Of a stretch of DNA of 64,000 bases, positions 24,029 through 49,100 are shown one piece after another. Position 1 is the first letter of the stretch, and each line of letters begins with the position of its first letter. The DNA comes from Mastigamoeba balamuthi (Eukaryota; Evosea; Mastigamoebida; Mastigamoebidae): NCBI GenBank assembly GCA_902651635.1, contig CACRSC010000075.1, positions 916,940 to 980,939 of the forward strand, written 5' to 3'. Below the pieces are notes generated by a model. The model saw only the letters and a program-made list of their open reading frames with translations. It was not told the origin of the DNA and did no database searches. The position numbers and the translations under genes were made by a program.

Positions 24029-24843
24029 ATGAGGAGAGCCGCAGACTCCGTGTTCCCCGTGCTCCCCGTGCCCCAGAACGCCCCGAGGCCCACCGAGCCC
24101 CCTCCGCTCGGCCCTGTAGCTGGAGGCACGATGGGCAGCATGCCCCTCCCTCCCGGAGACAATCAGCAATTGAATCGCGATACCTACTTCCCTCACTGGG
24201 GGCTGGCCCCTGCAGCTGCACCACACATGCTCGGAGCGCGCGAGGATGCCAGCCTCCGTGAGGGCCCCTGGGACGGCCCCCTCGGTGCAGCGGAGAAGGA
24301 GTGCATGATCCGCGTCTGCTGGCAGATGGCGCGGGAGCATCGCAAGCACATCGCAGTGCTGCTCCGCTACTACGAGGGGCGGACAGCTGCCGCCCTGCAG
24401 GACCTCGCAGCCATGGTGCAGGGCAGCGGCTTGGAAGGCATCCCGGGGCCCGAGGTGCCGCAGTGCGCCGTGTGCCTGGAGGAGTACGCCGAGGAGGGCG
24501 TGCGCTGCCCCTTTGTGCTGCGCTGCGGCCACTCGTTCTGCGGCCGCTGCGTGGGCGCCCTGGCCACCGCGGCGCAGCAGGGGCCCTCTGTGCGATGCCC
24601 CACGTGCAGGGAGCTCTCTGATGTGCGCGGGCTCACAGGGCTGCATGCTATCTGCTGCTCCTGACGCTGGGGGCTGCGGTGCAGGTGAGGAGCGACGCCC
24701 CGAGGAAGAACTACCAGCTGGCCCAGACCGTCGCTGCCATTGCCGCGTGGCGCAGGCGCATCCTAGGGCCGCAGGACCCGCAGGACACACAGGACTTGCT
24801 GGACACGCTGGACACGCTGCGCCCTGGGATGCCCGAGAGCTGA
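24029..24843 (+). CDS. C3HC4 RING-finger protein, probable E3 ubiquitin ligase
   Basis: Predicted 250 residues; exons 24029-24622 and 24685-24843. The intron has a CTGAC branch-like motif and a CAG acceptor; joining restores the usual sequence after a RING (CRELSD then VRSDAPRKNYQLAQTV). All eight zinc ligands are present: CAVC, CGHSFCGRC and CPTC. Before the RING lies a helical stretch (MAREHRKHIAVLLRYYEG). The start is chosen at the ATG in the context CCGCCAAATG; an in-frame ATG at 23912 and one further in are alternatives. RINGs of this form recruit an E2 enzyme; the substrate is unknown. The RING resembles the second RING of the gene at 26840-29411. Confidence 0.75.
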
Positions 24844-25210
24844 CCCCGAGCGTGCCCACGCGACTGCCCCCGAGTGCTCGCACACCAGAGAGCAGAGAAT
24901 GACATCGCTGCTCAGCCCAAGGGGCTGCTGCCGCCAGTTGTGCTGTCCTCTGAGTTCCCCGGGGGCCACCGAGGCCGCAGTCAGCCGCGACGAGGGCGCA
25001 GGGGCACACAGAGGCACCCTACGCTGCTCCCCAGCATCGCGGCCCCTGCGCCAGTATCCCCGCTGAGCCAACGACACTGGGCCCGTAGTCAGTCGGGCGT
25101 CGTCCCCTCGGCACACACTGTCGTCAGCGATACGAGCGATACGTGGGGAGAACGCGATAATATCTACAGATATTCGTATCTAGCAGATATTTCAGATTCA
25201 AACCCGAAGA
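24844..25210. promoter_or_regulatory. Upstream region of IPK gene with GATA/ATATC repeats
   Basis: No gene seen. The last 80 bases are AT-rich and repeat CGATACGAGCGATACG, CAGATATTCG and CAGATATTTCAG just before the IPK start codon. A related ATATC-rich stretch lies in the first IPK intron (25516-25556) and in the first intron of the gene at 63302. Possibly promoter elements. Confidence 0.35.
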
Positions 25211-26509
25211 ATGTCGGGCAACGGCGGCGGGGGCGGCAAGGAGGAGCCGGCGGACGCGCGGCAGGTGGGGGGCCACGGGGGCGAGCTGTCGATGCGGTAC
25301 GCGGGGGCGGACGTGCTGAAGCCGGCGACGGCGCCGCGGGAGGTGGCCTTCTACGCCGCCCTCGCCGCCGGCCGCCTGCCCCCCGTCCTCACGCGCCGCG
25401 CCGTCTGCCCCGCCTTCCGCGGCACCGTCCCCGTCCGCCTGCCCTCGGGGCGCTGCGTCGACTTCCTCGTCCTCGAGAACGTGCTCCACGATTTCCTGCA
25501 GTGAGATTTTTTCCAGGGATATTTCTATCTAGATATCGCGATATTAAATGCGTATCTGGATTCGCGGACCCCATTCCGCTCGCGCAGCCCCTCGGTGCTC
25601 GACATCAAGATGGGGCTGCAGACGTGGGACGACGACTGCTCTCCGACAAAGATGGCCGGCCACAAGTGCGCTCGCCCCCTTCGCTCATTCATTCAATGAG
25701 AAGCTGGTGGGTGTTGCGTCTTTCTGACGTCATTTTGACGTGTCTGCCACGCGCAGGGAGATCGACGCGAGGACGACGACGGCGACGCACGGGTTCCGGG
25801 TGGGGGGCATGATGGTCTACGACGTGTGCAAGGCACGCCGCTGCCGCTTTCAATTGATTGTCTCCCCCCTCCCTCCCCGCCACATGTGCAGTACTCCACG
25901 AGTCCAGTCCCGAGCGCCAGCACGGCCGCCACTGTCCTGCCTCGTCAGAGTTCCCCGCTGTTCTTGGCTCTGCGTGGCGGGGCCCCTTTCAATTGACTCG
26001 CGGGGTCTTCGCGCAGAGCACATACGGTGGAGAACTCCCGTGTTCTCTTGGTTTTGAATTGAGAAGCCTTCTCCATGCTCGGGTTGCAGCTATGTGGTAG
26101 CCCAGAGGGAGAGTCGCGATCAATTGACACGGGGCGGCGCATGCAGGGGAGCGCTGTGCGGAGGCCCAAGGGCTACGGGCTGGACAGGCCGCCCGAGGAG
26201 GTCCTCGAGGAGTTCCTGCACGACGGCGCCCGCGTGCGCGCCGACGTGGTGCCGACGTTCCTGCGGCGCCTCGAGGACGTCCGCGCGTTCTTCGCGGGGG
26301 CCACGCACACGCTCTTCGCGTCGTCGGTGATGTTCGCCTACGACGCGCGCGAGGGCCGCGCGGAGGTGCGCCTCATCGACTTTGCGCACGCGTGGCCCCG
26401 CGCAGAGTGCCCCTACAGCGACGGCGTCCTCGTGGGCCTCGACAACCTGCGCGCCTGCTGGCAGTCGGTCCTCGCCAAGCACGCCAGCGCCACCACCGCC
26501 AGCCAGTAG
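25211..26509 (+). CDS. Inositol polyphosphate kinase (IPK family)
   Basis: Multi-exon kinase of the IPMK/IP6K/IP3K family, which phosphorylates soluble inositol phosphates. Exon 1 is 25211-25500; exon 2 is 25588-25665 and carries the family signature PSVLDIKMG (PxxxDxKxG, inositol binding); exon 3 starts at 25757 with EIDARTTTATHGFRVGGMMV. The last exon, about 26143-26509, holds YGLDRPPEEVLEEFL, the ASSVMF strand (SSLL equivalent) and LIDFAHAW, whose Asp binds metal and ATP. Between about 25830 and 26143 there are several tiny exons that could not be placed with certainty; three introns there carry CAATTGAY or GAATTGA motifs. At about 240 residues it is short, with no long N-terminal regulatory region. 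Which inositol position it phosphorylates cannot be told. Confidence 0.75.
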
Positions 26510-26839
26510 GCCTCTCTCCCCTCGTTGCCAGCCCCGGGACTCGGCGCTCTTTCGTTCAATTGAACCAACAGAGGACATATTGCGCATTCAAGATCCATGA
26601 GCGGGAGGGAGCTGGAGGGGCACAGTTGGTCTGCATGCACAATTCACACATACTCACCCCACCACCCGCACAATGCGAATGCACTGCTCGGGTCGGCTAG
26701 ATTCCCCCATGTCCAGCGCAAGGACAGGCCTCGGATAGGTGCGACACGTCACGGAGCGATTTATCGGATTTGCGCGGGGGGTTGCTTGTTTTCCATTGTT
26801 TATTTCCCGCGGTTTCCGAGCCCTCGCATCCCGCGCACA
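26510..26839. other. Intergenic spacer before membrane RING gene
   Basis: About 330 bases, no supported gene; includes CAATTGAACC just after the IPK gene. Confidence 0.5.
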
Positions 26840-29411
26840 ATGCTCTGGACTGCTTCCGCCGCTGCCGGTGCCACGTCCCCCCTCGCCCCGCGGTCCACCT
26901 CCGCGCCCATCGCCGCTGTGCGCACCACCCTAGAGGGCGGGCAGCTGGAGTTCACTCCCTGTGTGCCTGGCAGGCGGTCCTCTTGCTCGAGTGCGCCGCG
27001 CTGCTGTGCCTCTGGCGTATCCTCCGCAGAGCTGTGTTCGGCGGCGTCGGCCCGCGCAACACCGGGGTAACCGCTGTGACCCCGCGTGGGGGCTTGGTGT
27101 CTGACGTGGCGCCTCGCGCAGGCGAGAGCCGTGCTGGAGGGCGCTGCCGTGTTCTTCGGTCTGCAGTTTGCGCTCGAGGGCTTGCTGTGGACGCCTGATA
27201 CAGCGCTGACGCGCAGCGCGTGGCTGATAACGTGGGCGGGATGGTGCCTGACCTTGACGTTTGTCAGGGTGCACGTGGACCTGGCCAGAGACCACCAGCG
27301 CGCTGTACGTCCGCGTTCGGGCACTCATCTGTGCCTGCGGTTTTGACTTCTTTTTTTCAATCGCAAACTGCGCGTTTCCCTACATTCTGCAGTGCTTCCT
27401 GCGTCTCGAAGGGATACCGCCAGTGGAGACGCTTAGCCCCCTGGAGAACATTCTGTGCGGAGTGCTGCTGGTGGGCTACGTCGTCACGGTGTGGCTCAGC
27501 GGAGCGGCCAGCGCGGGGCTCGTGCACTTCATAGGCGTGACTTACCTACAGGCGCGTGCTCACCCCGGTACCTTCTCACGCTCTCCCAGTGCATCAGCTG
27601 TGTAATGGAGGTACTGCGCCCGTCGCTCGAGGAGCGCGCGACGGTCAGCTGCGACGACTGGGCGACCGCGGACGTGCGCCGGGTGCTGCGCTCTCACGCC
27701 GCCCTGCGCGCTGCGGACGCGCTCTCTCTGCTGTTCCAGGCGTTGGTCCCTTTCTCCCTGCTGGCCCCCGCAGACCTCGCGAGTGCGGCGCTCGTGCTGG
27801 TCGAGGTGCTGTTCCTCTGGGGCCCCATCTGCGCGTGGGCAACCAATACGCGCAGGCTCCTGCGTGCTCTGCTTCACTATGCGGCACGCAAGTGCGTGCG
27901 GCCCCTCTCTTCGCCGCATCGCAGCGCGTCCGCTCCTGACGGGCCTCGGCGTCGGCGCAGGGAGGTCGCTATGCCCGCGGGCGGCGAGCACATCTGCGCC
28001 CTCTGCAACGGCCCCATGCGCGCTGGGTCGAAGATCCACTGCGACCAGGTCGTCCACAGGTGCTGCTCCATTCCCCCGCCCCCTCCGACCCTCCGACCCT
28101 CTGGCCCTCTGACCCTCTGACCCTCTGACCCTCTGGCCCTCTGGCGCTCGCCTTGGGCGCAGCGGGTGCGCGGTGCAGTGGTTGCTGCTGAGCTGCACGT
28201 GCCCCTACTGCCGCTACGACCTCGAGGACAACTGGCTCAGCTGCGCGTGCAGTCGGCCGACGAGGGCGGACGTGCTCTACGGGCAGTGCATCCGCGAGCT
28301 CGTGCAGGCCGTGAGAGCCCCCGACTACGCGCAGGCCGCTCGCTCTGCCCGTCTCTGCGCGTCGCTGGTGCACGCGACCTGTGCGCCTTCGTGCCCGCCG
28401 CTCCGCCCGCAGCGCCCTAACAGCCAGCGCCGGCCCAGCGTGCCCCGACTGGCAGAGGCGCATGGGCAACCTGCTACTCGAGGCGGCCAAGTTCGAGGCC
28501 CTCGCGAGGAACCACCAGCGCGCAGCAGCCGCGGTGGCGGCGCGCAGGAGTGCGCAGCAGCTGGAGCAGCGGCTGATGCAGCTCCAGATGCCCCCGAGGG
28601 CAGCCACTCCGGGGCCGAGGGCTGGCGGTGCGCGCAACGGCAACGGCGCCCCTGGCGGGTCGCAGGCGGCGGCAGAGGAGAGAGGGGCGGCGCGGGCGCT
28701 GTGCCCCGTGTGCGCGCACGAGTACGACGACGATGAGGAGCGGCGCCCGTACGTGCTGCGCTGCGGGCACACGTTCTGCATGCGCTGCATCAAGACGATC
28801 ACCAACTCTGCGGGCGCCCTGCGCTGCCCCGTCTGCCGCAGGTCCATCAACGTGCGTCCGTCCGACCCCTTGGCGGTTGACTCGCCCCCCCTGCTGAGCT
28901 CTGGGTGCCCGCTGCGCAGGGGCACATGCACCCGCCCATGAAGAACTTCCAGCTCATCGACCTCCTCAGTTCGGCCGCCCCCGCGCCCAAGGACCCTGTC
29001 GTGCAGCCCGCACGGCTCGCTCAGCCAGCTGAGCAGCCACCGCAGCCCTCGGAGCCCGCGCAGCCCGCGCAACCCGCGCAACCCGCGCAGCCCCCGGGGG
29101 AGGAAGAGGCGGTGCAGCCGATGCAGACCGAGGAGCCAGTGAGGGCGGTGCCGCTGGCAGCGCGGGAGGAGCTCGACAGGGTGCTGGTCGTGGCCAACGT
29201 GGCGCCGACGGTGGACGCTGCGGCGCTGCTGGGCGCCTTTGTGTGGTTCGCGCCGCTGCGGGCCGACCTCGTCTGCGGCGCTGCTGGCGGCGGGGGCGCC
29301 GCCGTCTGGTCGCTGACGTTCGGCACCGCCGTCGAGGCCCTCCGCGCGCGCTACACGCTCGACAGGACGGCGATCCAGGGCAGCGAGATCCTCATCTTCT
29401 CGCGGGCGTAG
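26840..29411 (+). CDS. Multi-pass membrane protein with two RING domains and an RRM-like C-terminus
   Basis: Predicted 658 residues from nine exons: 26840-26917, 26974-27066, 27122-27304, 27393-27521, 27590-27891, 27961-28059, 28163-28367, 28456-28851, 28920-29411; all phases match. Residues about 25-230 hold roughly five or six hydrophobic spans (AVLLLECAALLCLW, LCGVLLVGYVVTVWL, LVLVEVLFLWGPICAW). RING 1 (ICALC, IHCDQVVHSGC, TCPYC) is RING-H2-like with one ligand changed to Gln. RING 2 (CPVC, CGHTFCMRC, CPVC) is complete. A Gln/Pro-rich linker leads to an RRM-like fold starting DRVLVVANVAP. Probably a membrane-anchored ubiquitin ligase. The join between RING 1 and RING 2 keeps frame, but a second promoter giving a separate RING-RRM gene from 28462 is possible. 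Confidence 0.7.
28075..28145 (+). repeat. Tandem CCCTCTGA/CCCTCTGG repeat inside an intron
   Basis: About eight imperfect 8-10 base units (CCCTCTGACC, CCCTCTGGCC, CCCTCCGACC) fill most of intron 6 of the membrane RING gene. Simple intronic repeat, likely unstable in length. Confidence 0.7.
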
Positions 29412-30199
29412 CCGCAGCGCGTGCGACTGCCAGTCGAGTAACTGACGGGCACGAGTAAAACACTCGAGTGCTGTTGTTCTGGGTCCCAGCGTCGTCCACG
29501 AAGGGCCGTGGCGTACCTGACCCGTCAGGACACATGGGGGGTCAGAGTGTGAGATGCGTTACTGATACGTTCTCCGGGATTTCCTCTTGTTTTTCTCGCG
29601 GACTGCGCGCGGAACCTCGCAGATGGTCTCGCTGCTCGTGCCCTCCTCTTGGACCATCGCTGCCTCGTGGGTCCTGCGCACACCCACGTGCTCCGCTGGG
29701 GTGCGCTCGCGCCACATTCCCATTTCGGAGTACAGACTCAATTTCTTCTTCCAGGTAAAACGCCGCGACGACCCCGTACAGTGCAGATCGCGCTTGTTCT
29801 GGATAGCGTGCTGCTGGTGGCCCTCGGGCGGTGCATTCGGAGAGGCGCCATGGGCGGCAAGGGCCCGCGCGCAGATTCCTCGACAGGGCCGTCATTCAGG
29901 AGAGACAGTGAAGCTCAGCTGAGAGGACCGAACCAAACCCAGTCAGAGCACTCTGACAACCCAGTACCCAGAACGAGTGAGCCTTCTGGAGTCCCCAGAG
30001 GAGAGGGAATGGAATGGGCCACTGGCACCATTTCCGAAATTGCGTTCTAACAGTACACTTGCCTGCCCCTCTGCCACACGCCAGAGGCCAGCACAGCGAC
30101 CACGAGGCCCCCTCCACTTCCCCCGCCAGGCAGCATCGCACAGCCATCGTATGAGTGTGTCCTCTCGGACCGCCCTTCAGCCAGGGCGCTGTGTGTCGG
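29412..30199. other. Convergent intergenic region
   Basis: About 790 bases between the 3' ends of the plus-strand RING gene and the minus-strand giant gene. Must hold both polyadenylation regions. The short open frames show no recognisable protein. Confidence 0.5.
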
Positions 30200-43849
<13,650 letters not shown>

Positions 43850-44164
43850 CTTTGGTTCTGGGGGGTTTGACGTTCAAACGGGAAGGGCGAGTGGCTTATG
43901 CCCTCTTTGGATTTCCGAGATATCGCCTGCTCTTTGTTACACTGCCTTGTCCTGGTGGCAACAGCGCAGAGCACGACGGGAGGCGCCCCGAGTGTGACCA
44001 CGACAGAGGGAGTGATTGGAAAAGGATGACTGTTATTCCTATGGCCAGAGTGTGAAGGTGACGTGGGAGAGATTGGTCCGGGGACGGGTATCACTCCCTC
44101 GGGGGGCCCCTCTATCGTGGTCATTCCAGACCGGAACACCACTGAGGGGGCGTCCCCCTCAGGA
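43850..44164. promoter_or_regulatory. Upstream region of giant gene
   Basis: About 315 bases upstream of the chosen start codon; composition falls from GC-rich to mixed. No gene supported. Either the promoter or a further 5' exon lies here. Confidence 0.4.
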
Positions 44165-45845
44165 GTGATTGAAGTTCCGCGAGGTGAAGCAGCAGCATAG
44201 TGCCGATGAGGTCCTGGTTCTTGGATCACAGTCCGGACATGGAGAGGAGGTAGCAAACCTGGTTGAAGGTGTAGTCGAGAACACCCATTATGAGAAGCCC
44301 AGGCCTGGGGCAGTTGCCCCAGTTGTTGTAGTTGCAGCAGAGGCAGGAAAGGTTAGGGGCAGTCATGCCATTGATGGTAATGCACCATCTGTTGGCTGCA
44401 TCGGACCTGCATGCATTGCACTCTTGACGGTGGACAGGTAGGCACAGACAACAGACGATTTCAGGGCAACAGACATGCTCTGAATAGGGCTTTTGCGGAA
44501 AGTCAGTTTTATCATGCAATTAAACATACCAAGGAACAGAGTCAAAGTGTTGGAACACCATCTTGCAATTGAGACTGGTGACCAATACAAAAGCCTTGTG
44601 ACAGAGAAACAGGTGACACCGCTTGTCAGTGGGATATACCATGATTCCTTTAACATTGCATTTGAGCTGAGCATGTTGGTGAAGAACGGAGGCTGTTGTG
44701 CTCTGGCTCATGGGAAGTCAGTAGTGTCGAATGTCAATGACTACCCTGGGTGATAGATCCAGAAGGCAAGAGAGGAAACGGCAACCACAGAAGTACATTG
44801 CAACCAGCTCTTTGATGAGTGCTGTGGCATCAAGCTTCTTACACTCTCATGCTGAGGTAGTTGCTCAACTCCTTGACAACCTGAAGAGCAGATTAAAGTG
44901 GTCTTCAAGCTCTTGGTCAGCTGGAGCTGCCTGGCTATTGTCAGATTGGAGCAAAACCGAAGAGCAGCTGGGAAGGAGTTAGATTAATCACAATTCAATG
45001 AAGGCAAAGGTGTTGGTGGAGGAGGAACTGTACTCAGTGGAGTGCACAGCAATGGAAGACATATCACTTGCACATTCTAACCAACTACAGTGGAGGAGAT
45101 ACCCCATGATGGGATAGAAATCAAGGAAGAGGTGAGGGGAATTGCTTTGCAGCTGGGGTTGACAATGATCTTCATTGACTACTGCCTCAGAAACACCAGA
45201 AGGTGGGGTGTTCATATGGGCCATAGTCCACTGGACTCAGCTCAAACCCAGTATGAGGTTTTTTGTGCATTTTGGATTGTAATTTATTATTAAAATACTG
45301 ACATTTTACTGAGTTTAGCATGCAATTCTTATTGAAATACATGTTAGGCAAAATTAACAATATTTCCGTATTTGTATAGCCAAACACTAGAACTGTGAAA
45401 ATTAGGGGTTTTGAGGAACACAAATGCAACACAAGTACAATCGTTGTTGAAGGAGATTGCTGCTCGAGACTGGTAACAATTCAGTGGGCAGATCATTTGC
45501 ATTGAGAGGGTGGAAGGAAATCACTCTGCCCTATGCAAAGCAGTGAAGTCGTACGACGATGGGCCAACATTGATGCTGCCAAGAAGGGATCCCGTGCTAT
45601 GCCTACATGGAGATCGTCAAGGAATAAGGCCACCAAGAGTGAGCAGCACGTCAAGACCACCAACAAACCTGATGAACAAGACATGGACATCGACACGGCA
45701 CCCAAGGGCAGGAGTACCCTCCATTCTAAGAAGCATTCTTCCACAGCTGCTGAGGAGCCTGCAACCACGTCCTCTCCTCCTGCCGAGAGGCAGGTGTTAA
45801 GATGCCACAAGTCCCTTCGTGGTCAGCTCATTGGAGCTATGCTGT
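44165..45845 (-). mobile_element. Decayed transposon-like element, copy 1
   Basis: Matches 59165-61497 in inverted orientation at several blocks, e.g. 44396-44430 against 61377-61410, 44700-44830 against 61000-61105 and 45590-45840 against 59165-59440. It is AT-richer than the host genes. The minus strand keeps QECNACRSDAAN and ITINGMTAPNL, resembling the IDGM region of transposase-like proteins found in repeat families of many protists and invertebrates (DUF7869-like; tentative). It is shorter than copy 2 and clearly broken. Class unknown; boundaries approximate. Confidence 0.5.
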
Positions 45846-45870
45846 AATGATTTGGTGACTTTAGAAAAAT

Positions 45871-46018
45871 ATTTTTCTTTTTTCCCGGTATCAAAATTAT
45901 TTTCCGAGGCCTTGAGTGTGATGGGCCTCTGTTTTCCGGTTTTAAATGCGACTTTTTATCTTTTTTTCCTTTTGATGGGGTGTCTGTGGGAAATACTTTA
46001 GACAAAGGGAAATTCATT
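45871..46018 (+). repeat. About 150-base AT-rich repeat, copy 1
   Basis: Direct repeat of 61891-62033 with shared blocks such as TTTCCGAGGCCTTGAGT and ACAAAGGGAAATTCATT. In both places it lies just outside the 3' end of a minus-strand cyclase tail, so it is part of a duplicated segment or an inserted short element. Confidence 0.7.
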
Positions 46019-46140
46019 AAAGCCACCATTTTGTGTACATCCTCAGAAAGACAGAACATCTTTGAAAAGCCTCTGATTGTGCCAAGTATTCACTATAGGG
46101 GGTTTATTACTGACTAATCATCATTCCGCAGAACAAACCA

Positions 46141-49100
46141 TTACATCACGAGTTCATAGACTGTCTGGAGCCCCTTTCCCTTGAGCTGCACTGTCTGGGG
46201 ATCCCTAAACGTGAACTCGTCATGTGTGCATTCCCACGTCTTCATGTCGCACAACACCGTCCCCACCTGCGCCTTGGCCTTGAGCCGTGCTGCCTGAACA
46301 GCAGGCGAGGAGCAGGCGTCGTCAGCAGTGATGTCCGGTAAAGGGTGAGGGGCAGGAGAATGAGAGGCGATGCGTGCCATGTTGACAGTGTCGGACCAGA
46401 GGTCGTAGACCCAGTTGCGCCTGCCGATGATGCCCCCAGCACAGGGCCCAGTGCTCACTCCCACCCGCAGGCCAACGTGCTTCTGTGTACTCCCAGTGCA
46501 CCCGGGGAGTGCCATGCCCTGGCTCACACGGTGGAACTCCAGGGCCATCTTGAGCATCGTGTGCGCGTGTTTCTCAGTCTCGCTGGGAACCCCCAATGCC
46601 GCCACTGAAGAGGGAAAGAAAAGGAGATCAGAGACCCATTACAACACCACAGGATCGCAAGGACACTGCATGCAGAGGCGTTGTAGGTAGACTTGTAGCT
46701 CTCGTTGGGCAGCTCCCCCTTCTGCAGCACCTCGAACACGTGCGGCGGGAACAGAGACTGGATCAGCTCGACCGACTTCCTGCGGTGCTCTGGTCAGTGC
46801 GCTCCTGATGATACTCGGGAGTGTCATGCGAGCTCCGCACTGGTGCTGGGCGTCGCGGCACGCCAGCAGGCGGTTGACCGAGTGCGCGATGCGCAGCAGC
46901 TGGTCGTTGCCCCTGAACCGCACGGCGGCCCTGCCCGTCTTGGACGTCACGGCGATGATGGCCCCCGACAGCCGCGACAGCCCGCGGAACACCAGCAGCT
47001 CCATGAGGCCCACGCTCCCCGCCAGCACAAACACCAGGATGGCCACCCCCACCCAGCATAGCAGTGTGAACAACCGCCGCTCCTCGGCCAGCAGTTCTGG
47101 ATCTCGCATAACCACCATCAGCAGTCTTGTGCCTCCCACCTTCCGCGTAGCACAACGTCTCGGAATCAGTTGAAGTCTGTGAACCACCAGACTCACCAGA
47201 TCTGTGAAGGCCACGCCCTCGATGGTCGCGCTGTTGTTGACGAAGCTGCTGCCTGAAGGGCATGCGAACAAGAGGCCCCGTAGGTCACCCTTCCCGCTGG
47301 TGGTCATGGTCGCGACGTTGCGGCTGCCTGAGAGTGGTTGCTCAGGCTGGGAGGTAGACTGAATTTTGAGTGCGAGGGATTGCTCACTGTTGATGTCAGA
47401 GCCAATGGCGATGGCCCTGCCGCTGTTCCAGAGGTCCTGGAGGGGCCCGGGGGTGCTGTCCCTGGAGTAGAGGGTGCCGAGGCACATGTGCATCATCTGC
47501 GCCTTGGCAGGCAGCAGCCGCGCGATGTCGCGGATGAACACCACCCACCCCACCACTTCACTACTTACCTCGTAGCGGACAGGGAACGACGCCGCCAGCC
47601 TCGCTACGTTACTGCAGGGGCCCTATAAGCTGCAGGAAAGGCAACGACACTGCATTTCACTTGTCTGGGTCGTAGAGCAGACCGAGGACCTGCCCGGTCG
47701 TCGTATCACTCCAGGCCACACCGCCCTTGAGCAGCTGGCGGGCCAGTACAGAGATCTCGAGGGCGCTGATGTTCCTGGAGGTGTGCGTGGCGTAGTTGTA
47801 GCCGCAGCTGTTGACCAGCGTCCCGTTGCGCGTGAAGTAGAGAACACCTTCGATGTTGTGCGCGTTGAAGGTCGTCCTGTCGGTCATAATGAGCTGCCAC
47901 AGGTACCCGTTGGGGTCGCCCTTGGTCACGTAGTCCACAGCCACGTCCTAAGTGCCCAACGCACGTCAGCCCAGCCCTCCGCTTCTGCGGGTGGAGGGAG
48001 CAGTGGAGGGCGCGTTTACTCACCCAATTGCCGAAGCCCGACGCGTCCATCGTGAGCTCATTCAGTGCCTCGCGCAGTGTGTGCGAGGCCCGCGTGGTGT
48101 CGGCCATCGCGCGGGTCTGCACCAGCTCGTTGGTGGTGGTGCTCAGCGTTGTAAGCAGGAACGCCACGAGTGCGCCCAACGACACGGCCAGCAGCGCGGT
48201 GGCGCCTAAAACAACCCCGAGGCGCAGCGACCGCACCAGCCGTGTGCACGCGCCTTCGTTCTCGTCGGCAGGGTACACAATGGTCGAGTCATCCTCGAGG
48301 ATGCTCAGCAGCCCTGGAGACGGCAAGGATGTCGGAGAGAGCGAGCCGATGTCGGGCGTGTCTCCAGTGGACACGAGCCTCCACGCCGTCCCCTGCGCCG
48401 CTCCCTCCGCAGGCTCGAAGGCGAAGTGGCCCCTGCTCGTATCCTCGAGGGCCCTCTTGGTCTCGGAGCACACGAGGATCTCGCCGGGGGACGCGGACTC
48501 CTGGATCTTCTGGCTCAGCGTCACTGCAGGCGCTCTGCTGTGAGCCCCAGTGGACCAGAGGACAGCCGAGGAGAGCAGGGCGGACCAGAGGGGCCCCAGA
48601 GCTCGTAGAAGCGCTTCCTGAGGCCGATCATGGCGCTGCTGCAGCTGCCCGAGGCGATGCCCATGCGGAAGAGCAGGGGCTGCTCCGAGGCCGCCATGAT
48701 GTTCCCGTGGCACAGCCTGCGCGGGTGCTACAGCTCGTGATTCCTCCGGGCATTCGGGAGGGCCACTGAATGGGCAACGCACCTGGCGAACCTGAGGGCC
48801 ACGGTGGCCATGGTCTGCGCGCAGTTTGTGCTGGAGCTCTCCTCAAAGCCCGTGGCCGCCACTGCGAGGGATATCTGAGGGTCAGGCGGGGACGCTTTGG
48901 AGAGGCTGAGGAGCACACCGTAAGCATCGCCGATGGTCATGATCTTGGTGGCGCCCTCGCTGTTCGCGATATCATCCATACAACTGAAGAGCTCATTGAG
49001 GTACTTGGTCACGATGTCGGGAGTCAGAGCTGACGACCTGCGAGTTTTTTTTTCAGGGGCCTGGCGTGCGGAATGTGAGGCACACCAGAGCGTGAAGTTG

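Noticed and set aside
28075-28145. Short tandem repeat considered as a CRISPR-like array
   Set aside because: Units are contiguous 8-10 base repeats with no spacers, inside an intron of a eukaryotic gene.
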